NCBI RefSeq assembly: GCF_029626265.1
Contig: NZ_JARUBN010000001.1
Location: forward strand, 7,009,001 to 7,073,000
DNA from: Micromonospora sp. WMMD1102
GTDB lineage: Bacteria > Actinomycetota > Actinomycetes > Mycobacteriales > Micromonosporaceae
Length of the DNA stretch: 64,000 bases
Direction of reading: 5' to 3'
Part shown: positions 41,450 to 49,903 of the stretch, piece after piece
Numbering within the stretch: position 1 is the stretch's first letter
Layout of the letters: every line of letters begins with the position of its first letter
The notes under the pieces: generated by a model
Seen by the model: the letters and a program-made list of their open reading frames with translations, nothing else
Told to the model about the DNA's origin: nothing
Database searches by the model: none
Translations under genes and position numbers: made by a program

Positions 41450-44224
41450 GTGCAGGGCGTGACGTTTCCAGCAACAGTATCGGCCGGTGCCGGCGGCGGG
41501 GACGCCCGCCCGACCGGTCGCCCCGGCGCGGGCGAGCTGCTGGACCTGCTGCGCGGCCGGGCGCACGCCGGCAGCACCGGCACCGGCACCGGCACCGGCG
41601 GCATCGGCGCGGTCGGGGTGGCCGGGGCGGCCGGCACGGTGGTCGGTCCGGTCACGCACGTCGAGCGGTTGCCGGCGCGTACCGGCACGGCCGTCGACTG
41701 GCCGGAATGGGTGCCGGCGGAACTGCGCGCGGCCCTCGCCGGGCAGGGCGTGGTCGCGCCGTGGCGGCACCAGGCCGAGGCCGCCGGACACGCGTACGCC
41801 GGCCGGAACGTGGTGGTCGCCACCGGCACCGCCTCCGGAAAGTCCCTCGGGTACCAGCTCCCGGCGCTGGCCACGCTGCTCGCCGACCCCCGGGCCACGG
41901 TGCTCTACCTGGCCCCGACCAAGGCCCTCGCCGCCGACCAGCTCCGGGCCGTCGCCGCACTCGACCTCGACGGGGTACGCCCGGCCTGCTACGACGGCGA
42001 CACCCCGCGCGCCGAACGGGACTGGATCCGAGCGCACTCCAGGTTCGTGCTGACCAACCCGGACATGCTGCACCACGGCATCCTGCCGGGGCACGCGAAG
42101 TGGTCCGCCTTCCTGCGCCGGCTGGCGTTCGTGGTGGTCGACGAGTGCCACACCTACCGGGGTGTGTTCGGGTCGCACGTGGCACACGTACTGCGCCGGC
42201 TGCGGCGGCAGGCGGCACGCTATCCGCGTACCCCGAGGTCGTCGGTGCCGGGGCAGCGGAGCGGGACCGGCGGTGGCGGGTCGGCGCCGGACGGGCCGGT
42301 CTTCGTACTGGCCTCGGCGACCTCGGGCGACCCGGCGGCGGCGGCCGGGCGGCTGACCGGGCTGCCGGTCACGGCGGTCACCGAGGACACCGCGCCGCGC
42401 GGCGGGCTGACCTTCGCGCTCTGGGAGCCGCCACTGCTCCCACCGTCGTCGCCGCCGCCGGGCAGGACGGCCCCGTCGTCGTCGCCGGACAGGACGGCCC
42501 CGTCGTCGTCGGGCAGGACGGCCCCGTCGTCGTCGCCGGACAGGACGGCCCCGTCGTCGTCGGGCAGGACGGCCCCGTCGTCGTCGCCGGGCGGGGCGGC
42601 GCCGGCCGGCCTCGCCGAGCCGGTGCTGGTAGGTCCCGGGACCGACGCCGGGCTCGACGGCGCTCCGGTGCGCCGGTCCGCGCTGCGGGAGACCGCCGAC
42701 CTGCTCAGCGACACGGTCGCGGCCGGAGTCCGGACGCTGGCCTTCGTCAAGTCCCGGCGCGGGGCCGAGCTGATCGCCACCACCGCCCGGCGCTCGCTGG
42801 ACGAGGCCGTCCCCGGGCTGGGCAGCCGGGTCGCCGCCTACCGGTCGGGCTACCTGCGCGAGGAGCGCCGCTCGCTGGAACAGGCGCTGCTCGGCGGCGA
42901 GTTGCTCGGGCTCGCCTCGACCAGCGCGCTGGAACTCGGCGTCGACCTGGTCGGGCTGGACGCCGTGCTGATCTGCGGTTACCCGGGCACCCGGGCCTCG
43001 CTCTGGCAGCAGGCCGGCCGGGCCGGGCGCTCCGGGCGGGAGGCGCTGGCCGTACTCGTCGCCCGGGACGACCCGCTGGACACCTACCTGGTACACCACC
43101 CGGAGGCGCTGTTCGGCCGGCCGGTCGAGGCGACGGTGCTCGACCCGGCCAACCCGTACGTGCTGGGGCCGCAACTGGCCTGCGCGGCTGCCGAGTCCCC
43201 GCTCACCCCGGCCGACCTGGAACTCTTCGGCGAAGGGGCGAAGGAGGCGGTCGAGGCGCTGGTGGCCGCCGGTGCCCTCCGCTCCCGCCCGACCGGCTGG
43301 TACTGGCGGCACGTCGGGCGGCCGGAGGTGGACCTGCGCGGCACCGGCGGTACGCCGGTGGACGTGGTCGAGGCGTCGACCGGCCGGCTGCTCGGCACGG
43401 TCGACCCGGCGTCGGCGCACTTCCAGGTCCACCCCGGCGCGGTCTACCTGCACCAGGGCGTCTCGTACGTGGTGGACGACCTCGACCTCGACGGCGGCTG
43501 CGCGCTGGTGCACGCCGAGGAGCCGGACTGGTCCACCCATCCCCGGGACGTCACCTCGCTGTCGGTCGTCTCGGTCCGCTCCTATCTCGACGCCGGACCG
43601 GTCGGGATGTTCCTCGGCGAGGTCGACGTGACCAGCCAGGTGGTGTCGTACCAGCGCCGCCGGCTCGCCTCCGGCGAGGTACTGGCCACCCTGCCGCTGG
43701 ACCTGCCCGCCCGGGAACTGCGTACCGTCGCGGTCTGGTTCACCGTGTCGCCGGAGTCGCTGATGGCGGCCGGGGTGGAGGCGGCCGAGATGCCGGGGGC
43801 GCTGCACGCCGCCGAGCACGCCGCGATCGGGCTGCTGCCGCTGGTCGCCACCTGCGACCGCTGGGACATCGGCGGACTGTCGACGGCGAACCATCCGGAC
43901 ACCGAGGCGCCGACGGTCTTCGTCTACGACGGGCACCCGGGCGGCGCCGGTTTCGCCGAGCGGGCGTACCGGGCGGCGTCGGCGTGGCTCACCGCGACCC
44001 GGGACGCGATCGTCGAATGCGGCTGCGAGACCGGCTGCCCGTCCTGCGTACAGTCGCCGAAGTGCGGGAACGGCAACAACCCGCTGGCCAAACCGGAGGC
44101 GGTCCGGGTGCTCGACGTGGTGCTGGCCAACCTGGCCAAGGTGGCTCCGGCGGACCCGGACGACCTAACCACGGTCGCTCCGGCGGACCCCGAGGAGTCC
44201 GGTCCGAGGACCGATCGCGGATAG
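41450..44224 (+). CDS. DEAD/DEAH-box helicase with DUF1998, MrfA-like
   Basis: About 924 aa; start GTG 41450 or 41459. The SF2 core has [19 protein letters not shown] (motif I), [11 protein letters not shown] (II), [10 protein letters not shown] (III), and [15 protein letters not shown] with [14 protein letters not shown] (V-VI). The C-terminal DUF1998 cluster [16 protein letters not shown] binds Zn. It matches the MrfA/YprA group, which helps repair DNA crosslinks in Bacillus. An unusual low-complexity loop (residues about 335-385, RTAPSSS repeats) interrupts the motor. It is divergent from bldG. Confidence 0.93.
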   Translation: MQGVTFPATVSAGAGGGDARPTGRPGAGELLDLLRGRAHAGSTGTGTGTGGIGAVGVAGAAGTVVGPVTHVERLPARTGTAVDWPEWVPAELRAALAGQGVVAPWRHQAEAAGHAYAGRNVVVATGTASGKSLGYQLPALATLLADPRATVLYLAPTKALAADQLRAVAALDLDGVRPACYDGDTPRAERDWIRAHSRFVLTNPDMLHHGILPGHAKWSAFLRRLAFVVVDECHTYRGVFGSHVAHVLRRLRRQAARYPRTPRSSVPGQRSGTGGGGSAPDGPVFVLASATSGDPAAAAGRLTGLPVTAVTEDTAPRGGLTFALWEPPLLPPSSPPPGRTAPSSSPDRTAPSSSGRTAPSSSPDRTAPSSSGRTAPSSSPGGAAPAGLAEPVLVGPGTDAGLDGAPVRRSALRETADLLSDTVAAGVRTLAFVKSRRGAELIATTARRSLDEAVPGLGSRVAAYRSGYLREERRSLEQALLGGELLGLASTSALELGVDLVGLDAVLICGYPGTRASLWQQAGRAGRSGREALAVLVARDDPLDTYLVHHPEALFGRPVEATVLDPANPYVLGPQLACAAAESPLTPADLELFGEGAKEAVEALVAAGALRSRPTGWYWRHVGRPEVDLRGTGGTPVDVVEASTGRLLGTVDPASAHFQVHPGAVYLHQGVSYVVDDLDLDGGCALVHAEEPDWSTHPRDVTSLSVVSVRSYLDAGPVGMFLGEVDVTSQVVSYQRRRLASGEVLATLPLDLPARELRTVAVWFTVSPESLMAAGVEAAEMPGALHAAEHAAIGLLPLVATCDRWDIGGLSTANHPDTEAPTVFVYDGHPGGAGFAERAYRAASAWLTATRDAIVECGCETGCPSCVQSPKCGNGNNPLAKPEAVRVLDVVLANLAKVAPADPDDLTTVAPADPEESGPRTDRG
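42461..42591. repeat. 51-bp repeat in helicase gene
   Basis: Five copies of RTAPSSS coded by alternating 27/24-bp blocks. Confidence 0.85.
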
Positions 44225-44306
44225 TCGGTATTCGCACGCATGGATCGATGTGGATCTGGTTAAGTTACGCTGGGAGCGCTTCCACAGATCCGCTGAGGAG
44301 GACGTC

Positions 44307-44516
44307 GTGGCCGACACCATCGCCGAGACCGTCGAACTGCTGTACACCATCGACCAGGCACATCTGACCGTCGACCAGCAGATCGCGCTCTCGCAGGCGT
44401 ATGCGGCACTGGCCCAGGCCGAGCGTCTGGACCAGATCCACCAGATGCTGCACAGCATCCACCAGGTGCTGAACAGCTGGGTGGTACGCCGGGCGTCCGA
44501 GGGCGGCCTCCGCTGA
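44307..44516 (+). CDS. Small conserved-looking protein, function unknown
   Basis: 69 aa from GTG with GAGGAGG upstream; a longer in-frame start at 44250 is less likely. Sequence is helical (ADTIAETVELLYTIDQAHLT, LDQIHQMLHSIHQVLNSW) and soluble. Located right after the helicase. No domain recognised. Confidence 0.65.
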   Translation: MADTIAETVELLYTIDQAHLTVDQQIALSQAYAALAQAERLDQIHQMLHSIHQVLNSWVVRRASEGGLR

Positions 44517-44685
44517 TCACCACGGCCTCGGTTGGGGCGTGAATCCGTCTAGCCGAGGGACCTGCGGCATCCGCCGGGGGTATCCGGAGGAGCCCTGCCG
44601 GCGGGTCATCGGCTGGCGCTGGACGATCCGGCCCATAGGCGTGCACCGATCACATTCGGGCGAAGTCGCAGGCTCCGTCACGGCA
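44517..44685. other. Non-coding upstream region
   Basis: Together with the promoter, 44517-44830 has no gene. It holds the FN3-gene promoter and a GC-rich leader. Confidence 0.5.
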
Positions 44686-44715
44686 TTGACACACACGAAT
44701 CTCCATACGTAGAGT
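44686..44715 (+). promoter_or_regulatory. Housekeeping-type promoter of FN3 gene
   Basis: TTGACA at 44686-44691 and TAGAGT at 44710-44715, 18-bp spacer, close to the vegetative consensus. It lies about 115 bp before the GTG. Confidence 0.6.
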
Positions 44716-44830
44716 TTGTCGGCACTCACCTCGCGTTATCGCCACGCCGTCACCTCTCCGTCCCGCCGACCGGGTCAGGTCGCCCGCCGCTGGCCCGCCG
44801 ACCGGTCCGTCCCGAAGGCAGGTCGTCGCC

Positions 44831-46291
44831 GTGTCCATCCCCGTCAGCACCGCGTCCGGTCGGCCCGGCCCCGGCCACCGCACAGCCGGCGACAGCACAG
44901 CCCACCCACGACCAGCCGGCGACAGCACAGCCCACCCACGACCAGCCGGCGACAGCACAGCCCACCCACGCGCAGCCGGCAGCCGTCGGTGCGCCCTGAT
45001 CGCCGCCGGCCTGGCGCTGGTCATCAGCGCCGGTCTCACGGTCGCCCTACCCTCGGCCGCTGTCGGCAGCGACGCTTCGGTCGCTTCGGTCGCCGGCGCC
45101 CTGGACGCGCGGCCGGATCGGGCCCCCTCGGCGGTGGCACAGGCGGCACCACTCTTCGGTGACGACTTCGAGGACAGCGATGCCGCCGGCTGGTCGACCA
45201 CCGGCGGACGGTGGTCGGTCGGCTCGGACGCCACACGGGTTTACCGGCAGAGTTCCGGCACCCCCGCCGCGAGCGCCCGGACCGGTGACTCCGGCTGGAC
45301 CGACTACACGCTCAGCGTGCAGGTCAGGCCGATCGCGTTGAGCAGGGCACGCTCCTCGATCGGGCTGCTGGCCCGGGTCCAGTCCACCACCAACCACTAC
45401 TACCTGAACATCCGTGGGAACGGACTGCTCGAACTGGGCAAACTCGTCTCCGGTCGGACCACCGTGCTCGGCACCGCACCGGCGACACCGGCGATCGGGG
45501 GCTGGCAGACGCTACGGCTCGCCCTCCGGGGCAACCAACTGGTCGGGCAGCTCGGAAGCGCTTCGGTCACCGCCGTCGACAGCCAGTTCGCCCAGGGCCG
45601 GATCGGCCTTGCCACCAGCTACGCCACCAGTTGGTTCGACGACGTACTCGTCGAACCGTCGGCTCCGGACATCCGGCCGCCGAGCGCTCCCGGACAGCCG
45701 CAGGTGCTCTCGGTGGAACCAGGCCAGGTCACTCTCACCTGGCCGGCGTCGACCGACGACGTCGGGGTGACGCAGTACTACGTCTACCAGGGCGACCAGT
45801 TCTATTCGCAGTACCTGGCCCGGGTCGTACCGGACAACACGCCGTTGACCCTGCAACTCGGCCCCACGGCTGCAACCACGCATTTCTCGGTCACCGCCCG
45901 GGACGCGGCCGGCAACATCTCGGCCTTCTCGCCCCGGGCGCTCGTCCCCCAGCCGCCGAGCTTCCCGCGTAGCGGCAACGACACCGTCCCGCCCAGCCCA
46001 CCGGGAAACCCGGTGGTCACCGCCGTCACTCCGAACGGATACCAGGTGACCTGGGAACCGGCAACGGACAACATCGGGGTGATCGAATATCACGTCTACC
46101 ACGTGTTCGCGATCGACGAGGTCCGGATCGCCGCCAAGGTCACCACGAACTCCGCGGTGTTCATGCCACGCGGCGGCTACGAGACGATCCGGGTCGTCGC
46201 CTACGACGCCTCGTGGAACAGCAGCAGCAGCGCCCACGTGCCACTCGGTCCACCCCCGACGCCCCCTGTCACGCCTCCGGTGACCCGGTAG
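44831..46291 (+). CDS. Secreted protein with laminin-G-like and FN3 domains
   Basis: 486 aa from GTG. A 60-residue N-terminus with three RPAGDSTAHP repeats precedes a signal segment (LIAAGLALVISAGLTVALPS). A beta-sandwich domain of 3-keto-disaccharide-hydrolase/laminin type covers about 110-280 (GLLARVQSTTNHYYLNIRGN, SWFDDVLVE). Two FN3 repeats follow (VTLTWPASTDDVGVTQYYVY, YQVTWEPATDNIGVIEYHVY). No catalytic motif was recognised. It is exported; function may be adhesion or polysaccharide binding. Confidence 0.85.
   Translation: MSIPVSTASGRPGPGHRTAGDSTAHPRPAGDSTAHPRPAGDSTAHPRAAGSRRCALIAAGLALVISAGLTVALPSAAVGSDASVASVAGALDARPDRAPSAVAQAAPLFGDDFEDSDAAGWSTTGGRWSVGSDATRVYRQSSGTPAASARTGDSGWTDYTLSVQVRPIALSRARSSIGLLARVQSTTNHYYLNIRGNGLLELGKLVSGRTTVLGTAPATPAIGGWQTLRLALRGNQLVGQLGSASVTAVDSQFAQGRIGLATSYATSWFDDVLVEPSAPDIRPPSAPGQPQVLSVEPGQVTLTWPASTDDVGVTQYYVYQGDQFYSQYLARVVPDNTPLTLQLGPTAATTHFSVTARDAAGNISAFSPRALVPQPPSFPRSGNDTVPPSPPGNPVVTAVTPNGYQVTWEPATDNIGVIEYHVYHVFAIDEVRIAAKVTTNSAVFMPRGGYETIRVVAYDASWNSSSSAHVPLGPPPTPPVTPPVTR
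44881..44970. repeat. 30-bp tandem repeat in FN3 gene leader
   Basis: Three near-perfect units each encoding RPAGDSTAHP before the signal peptide. Confidence 0.9.
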
Positions 46292-46414
46292 GGCCGGCGT
46301 GCTGGAGGCGACCGGACGACCGGCGGTCGGATGCCGCTTCGAGGGTGGGCAGACGTCGCTGTGACGCGCCGATCTGCGCTCGCGGGGTGATACTCGAACG
46401 GCTACCGTCGGCGG

Positions 46415-46957
46415 ATGGCCACGCTCACCCGCCGGTACCGCTACGTCGGCCCCGCCGACATCCGGGCCGCGGTCCGGCCGGGATCCGGTGGCTACCGGGT
46501 CACCTGCCCGGGTGACTTCGTTCGCTGGGTGTCGTCGGTGGCCGAACCCGAGCTGGCGGAACCGGTCACCTACGTGGTCGACCTGGCCGGCGTGTTGCGG
46601 CTGGCGCCCCGGCGCAGTGAGCACGTCTCCTGCGCGGACGGGCAGGACGTACTCGCCGCCGGAGAGGTCGCATTCGAGCCCGAGCCCTCGGGTCGGTCCG
46701 CTGCCTCGTCCGGTCGGTGGGTCGTCGGTTACGTCTCCAACCAGTCGACCGGCTACTGCCCCGATCTCGACTCCTGGGCGGCGGTGGCCTCGGCGCTCGA
46801 CCGCGCCGGCCTGCCACACCCGGACGGCTTCACCGCCGAGTTGGTATTCCGTCGCTGCCCCTACTGCGACCTGTGCAACGTGGTCCGGGACGGGGACTTC
46901 AGCTGCGTCGGCTGCGACGGTGAGCTGCCGCCACAGTGGAACGTCGACGGACGGTAG
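46415..46957 (+). CDS. Small zinc-ribbon-like protein, function unknown
   Basis: 180 aa starting MATLTRRYRYVGPADIRAAV. The C-terminal zinc-ribbon-like cluster is CPYCDLCNVVRDGDFSCVGC. Preceding part contains VVDLAGVLRLAPRRSEHVSC. The Cys pattern and codon use support a real gene. A leftward frame reads through on the opposite strand but is not favoured here. Possibly regulatory; unknown. Confidence 0.8.
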   Translation: MATLTRRYRYVGPADIRAAVRPGSGGYRVTCPGDFVRWVSSVAEPELAEPVTYVVDLAGVLRLAPRRSEHVSCADGQDVLAAGEVAFEPEPSGRSAASSGRWVVGYVSNQSTGYCPDLDSWAAVASALDRAGLPHPDGFTAELVFRRCPYCDLCNVVRDGDFSCVGCDGELPPQWNVDGR

Positions 46958-46975
46958 CCGAGCCGGGCTTGGCAG

Positions 46976-47494
46976 AGCTACCTCGTTCCGGACGAGGGCT
47001 TGCTTGTTCCGAACTAGGGCTCCCTCGTCTCGGATCGGGCCGGCTCGGGCCGTCACCCGGGCCACCCTGGTCATCCCGGGCAGCGGTTCGACCGTCACCT
47101 CGGCGGTGAGCTGGAGGTCGAGTCCGTCCAGGACGCAGCCGGTGATCCGGGCGCTGTTCGCGGCGGCGATGGCCGCAGCCCTGGCACATGCCTGCTCCCT
47201 ACCTTCCAACGCGCGGGCGGCACCGGCGAGCGCACCGAGGTCCGCCGCGACCCGGGCCTGATGCCGGGCCACCCGGGCAGCACCGATCGCCGCGCCCGCG
47301 AGGCTGCACACCACCAGGACCAGCCCGACGGCGAGCAGCCACAGGGTCGCGCTGCCCCGATCGGACCGGCCGCCACGTCGGTTCGTCATGACGCCGGCTC
47401 CGGTACGCCCGGTCCGACCGTCATGACGCCGGCTCCGGCGTACCCGGCTCGACCGCCGCGACGCCGGCTCCGGCGTACCTGGCTCGACCGTCAT
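46976..47494 (-). CDS. TadG-like helicase/secretion neighbourhood protein, stop codon lost
   Basis: The recognisable part is an N-terminal TM region DRGSATLWLLAVGLVLVV and ARVAADLGALAGAARALEGR, typical of small Rv3654c/TadG-like pilus proteins. Start ATG may be at 47494 (overlapping tadE stop as ATGA) or at 47389 (after repeats). The usual family end (about residue 110-130) is passed without a stop, and the frame stays open to 45512 across two genes on the other strand. The true C-terminus is therefore unknown; coordinates mark only the supported part plus the repeat. Confidence 0.6.
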
Positions 47495-47524
47495 GACGTT
47501 GGCTCCGGTGCGCCCGGCTCGACC
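47385..47524. repeat. Four 35-bp tandem repeats at tadE/tadG junction
   Basis: Units start at 47385, 47420, 47455 and 47490, each GTCATGACGCCGGCTCC-like. Units 1, 2 and 4 contain TCATGA, which reads as TGA stop plus ATG start on the minus strand. So the junction itself has been duplicated. Confidence 0.92.
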
Positions 47525-47859
47525 GCCGCGACCGCGACCGCGCTCACCGTCAGTCGGGGCAAGCGCGCCCCGAGCGCACGCACCGGTGCCCGCACGGTGG
47601 CCACCACCTCCTCACCGCGTACGGAGACCGACACCGTCGCGCCCGGCGGTGCGGCCCGGAGACCGGCCGGTACTCCAGGGGCACCGCGGGAGGCAGCCAC
47701 GGCCGCCTCCCGCGCGGCGTCCACGCACTGCCCTTTGGTGGTCACCGCGTTGACGGCGGTGAGCCCGGCGAGCAGTAACAACAGCAGCGCCGGCAGGCCG
47801 GCCGCCAACTCGGCCGTGAAGGAACCCCGATCGCGGTCGACCGGCCAGCGCCGACTCAC
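47491..47859 (-). CDS. TadE-like pilus protein
   Basis: 122 aa from GTG overlapping the pilin stop (GTGA). A pilin-like N-terminal TM segment is preceded by RDRGSFTAELAAGLPALLLL. The rest is VDAAREAAVAASRGAPGVPA and a basic/hydrophobic beta part. TadE proteins are minor pseudopilins of the Flp pilus. It lies inside the tad operon. Confidence 0.85.
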   Translation of the reverse strand: MSRRWPVDRDRGSFTAELAAGLPALLLLLLAGLTAVNAVTTKGQCVDAAREAAVAASRGAPGVPAGLRAAPPGATVSVSVRGEEVVATVRAPVRALGARLPRLTVSAVAVAAVEPGAPEPTS

Positions 47860-48026
47860 GACAGGGCCCGGTCGATCACACTGGCCAACGCAGCCTGCAC
47901 CCGCCCGGAGGTGAGTACCTTCAACAGGATCCCGGCGAAGGCGACGGCGGCGAGGGTGCCGACGGCGTACTCGGCGGTGTTCATCCCGGCGTCGCCACGG
48001 AGCCGGGCGGTCAACTTGCGCAGCAT
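47856..48026 (-). CDS. Flp-family pilin-like protein, DUF4244
   Basis: 56 aa (MLRKLTARLRGDAGMNTAEY...), shorter than typical gene-finder cutoffs. The DAGMNTAEYAVGTLAAVAF stretch combines a cleavage-like Gly-Met site and the Flp-type membrane helix. It is the predicted main pilin of the tad machine. Stop and tadE start overlap (GTGA). Start ATG is 19 nt after the tadC stop. Confidence 0.88.
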   Translation of the reverse strand: MLRKLTARLRGDAGMNTAEYAVGTLAAVAFAGILLKVLTSGRVQAALASVIDRALS

Positions 48027-48047
48027 CAGGTTCCCTTCTCGAATCGT

Positions 48048-48878
48048 TCACAGCACGTCGCCGAGCACGGCGACGATCACCGGCACCAGGCCGGCGAGAA
48101 TGAAGGCGGGCAGGAAACAGAGACCGAGCGGCAGCACGATCAGCACACCGGCCCGCCGGGCCGCCGCCTCGGCCCCGGTCACCCGGTCGGCACGCAGGTC
48201 GTCGGCGAGCCGGGTCAACGCCCCGGCCAGCGCCGCTCCGCTCGCCGAGGAGCGCACCGCCGCCGACCTGAGCCGCTCCGCACCCGGCACCGGTCCGACC
48301 CGCGTCCACGCCTCCTCGGGCGTACCGCCGAGTTGGAGAGTCCGGCCCACCTCGCCGAGGCGCTCGCCCAGCGGCCCGCCGAGCGCTTCGGCGACCGCAC
48401 AGACGGCCCGGTCGGCAGGTGCGCCGGCCCGCAGCGCCGCCGCCAGCAGGTCGGCGGCGAGCGGCAGGTCGGCTGACTCGCGCAACCGGCGTCGCCGGAC
48501 GGCGGCTGGTTCGAGCCGGCGGAGCAGCCGGTCGAGAACAACCGCGGTAGCGACCCCGAGCAGTACTCCGAGCCAGCCGCCGAGCAGGACGCAGCCGGCC
48601 AGCCCGGACAGCCCGGACACGAGCCGGACGAGATCGATCCGCCCCGACCGGACGAGATCCATCCGGCCCGACCAGCCCGGCAGGTTCTCGCCCGGACCGC
48701 TCCGGTGCGTCTGGGCGCCGTGCGATTCGCGGCCCGCCCATCCGGCTGCCCGGACGGGCGGGCCGGCCGTGCCGATCGCGCCGAGGCGCCGTCGGGCCGA
48801 GGCGCGGGCCGACATTCCGAGCATGGCCAGCAGCAGCGCGAGACCGGTCAGGACTCCCGGGATCAGGATCCGTGCCAT
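48048..48878 (-). CDS. Tad secretion membrane protein TadC-like (T2SSF)
   Basis: 276 aa from ATG just after the TadB stop. Membrane helices near the N-terminus (LIPGVLTGLALLLAMLG) and C-terminus (GVLIVLPLGLCFLPAFILAG) enclose a cytoplasmic T2SSF domain (LPLAADLLAAALRAGAPADR, GGTPEEAWTRVG). It forms the inner-membrane base with TadB. Part of the overlapping operon. Confidence 0.88.
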   Translation of the reverse strand: MARILIPGVLTGLALLLAMLGMSARASARRRLGAIGTAGPPVRAAGWAGRESHGAQTHRSGPGENLPGWSGRMDLVRSGRIDLVRLVSGLSGLAGCVLLGGWLGVLLGVATAVVLDRLLRRLEPAAVRRRRLRESADLPLAADLLAAALRAGAPADRAVCAVAEALGGPLGERLGEVGRTLQLGGTPEEAWTRVGPVPGAERLRSAAVRSSASGAALAGALTRLADDLRADRVTGAEAAARRAGVLIVLPLGLCFLPAFILAGLVPVIVAVLGDVL

Positions 48879-48880
48879 CG

Positions 48881-49903
48881 TCAGCGCCCCGAGGCGGCGA
48901 GCCGGGTGAGTGCCGTCGCCGGATGCCGGCCGTGCGCCGAGCCGGAAACGTGCTGCCCCACCTCGCTGCCGGTCTCGTCGGTGCGGCCGGCATCGCTGAG
49001 TCGGCCAGCCCAGGCCAGGCCGGCGAGTTGCAGGACCAACGCCCCTACCGCGCAGGCGGCACCGAGCGGTGTGTGCAGCAGGATCGCCAGCGGGTCGACG
49101 CCGATGCCGTAACCCAACGCGATCCCGCCGGCCGGCAGTCCGGCCAACAGCCAGGCGGTGGCACGGGCTCCGGCCGCCTGCGCTCCGGCTGCGGCAAGCC
49201 CTCGATCCATTGCCCGCGCATCGGCCTCGATCCGTTCCAGCAGCTCGGCAAGGGGTGCACCGGTCTGCTCGGCGAGGCGTACCGCTGCCCGGGCGAGACC
49301 GAACAGTCGACCGGAGTCGTCGGCCACCGTCGTCCGGCCCGCCCCGCCGGATTCGGGCAGCCGAGTCGCACTGCCGGACCCGGGCAGCCGACTGACACTG
49401 CCGGACCCGGGCAGCCGAGTCGCACTGCCGGACCCGAGCATGAGGGTCGAGGGTGGCAGTCCGGCGCGGAGGTCGGCGGCGAGCCCGCAGAGTTCGTCGA
49501 GTTGACGGCGACGTAGTCGCTCGGCCGACCGGCGTGCTCGGCGACGCAGCAGGCCGCGTACCGCCAGGGCGGTGTAGGTGGCGACGGCGAGGGCGGCTAC
49601 CGGACCACCGGCGAGGCCACCGGCGGCGCCGCCCAGAACAGCACCGGCGACAACGGCTGTCCACGGCGGCACGGAGGTGAGCAGTCGATCCAGCGCGTTC
49701 GGCCTGGACACCCCGGCATCGGTCCCGGGTGTCTCCCCTGGCGGGCCAGCCGACATCGAGCGCCGGACAGTCGCGGCATGGCGACCGCTGATCACCGCTC
49801 GACGCCGGGAACGAATCCGCCGCGCCGGCCAGCCGACCAGGATCACCACGCCGACCAGGCAGAGGGCCGCCAACCACCAGGGCGCCAGCCACCAGGTCGT
49901 CAC
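48881..49903 (-). CDS. Tad secretion membrane protein TadB-like (T2SSF)
   Basis: 340 aa from GTG overlapping the TadA stop. Hydrophobic segments at the N-terminus (WWLAALCLVGVVILVGW) and middle and a T2SSF-like domain (LCGLAADLRAGLPPSTL, LAEQTGAPLAELLERIEADA) are visible. Between them a Ser/Gly repeat (GSGSATRLP) of 30-bp units makes the loop variable. TadB and TadC form the membrane platform for pilus assembly. Confidence 0.87.
   Translation of the reverse strand: MTTWWLAPWWLAALCLVGVVILVGWPARRIRSRRRAVISGRHAATVRRSMSAGPPGETPGTDAGVSRPNALDRLLTSVPPWTAVVAGAVLGGAAGGLAGGPVAALAVATYTALAVRGLLRRRARRSAERLRRRQLDELCGLAADLRAGLPPSTLMLGSGSATRLPGSGSVSRLPGSGSATRLPESGGAGRTTVADDSGRLFGLARAAVRLAEQTGAPLAELLERIEADARAMDRGLAAAGAQAAGARATAWLLAGLPAGGIALGYGIGVDPLAILLHTPLGAACAVGALVLQLAGLAWAGRLSDAGRTDETGSEVGQHVSGSAHGRHPATALTRLAASGR
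49348..49437. repeat. 30-bp repeat in tadB
   Basis: Three copies encoding a SRLPGSGSAT-like unit. Confidence 0.85.

Noticed and set aside
41297..43936. 879-aa leftward open frame
   Set aside because: Antisense to the DEAD-box/DUF1998 helicase; repeats of [10 protein letters not shown] come from reading the GC-rich repeat backward.
47491..48993. 500-aa leftward frame covering the tad region
   Set aside because: Only its last 122 codons (TadE) match a family; the rest overlaps the pilin and TadC in another frame.
49348..49437. CRISPR-like array in tadB
   Set aside because: Repeats are 30 bp and directly adjacent with no spacers, and they lie in frame in a protein gene.
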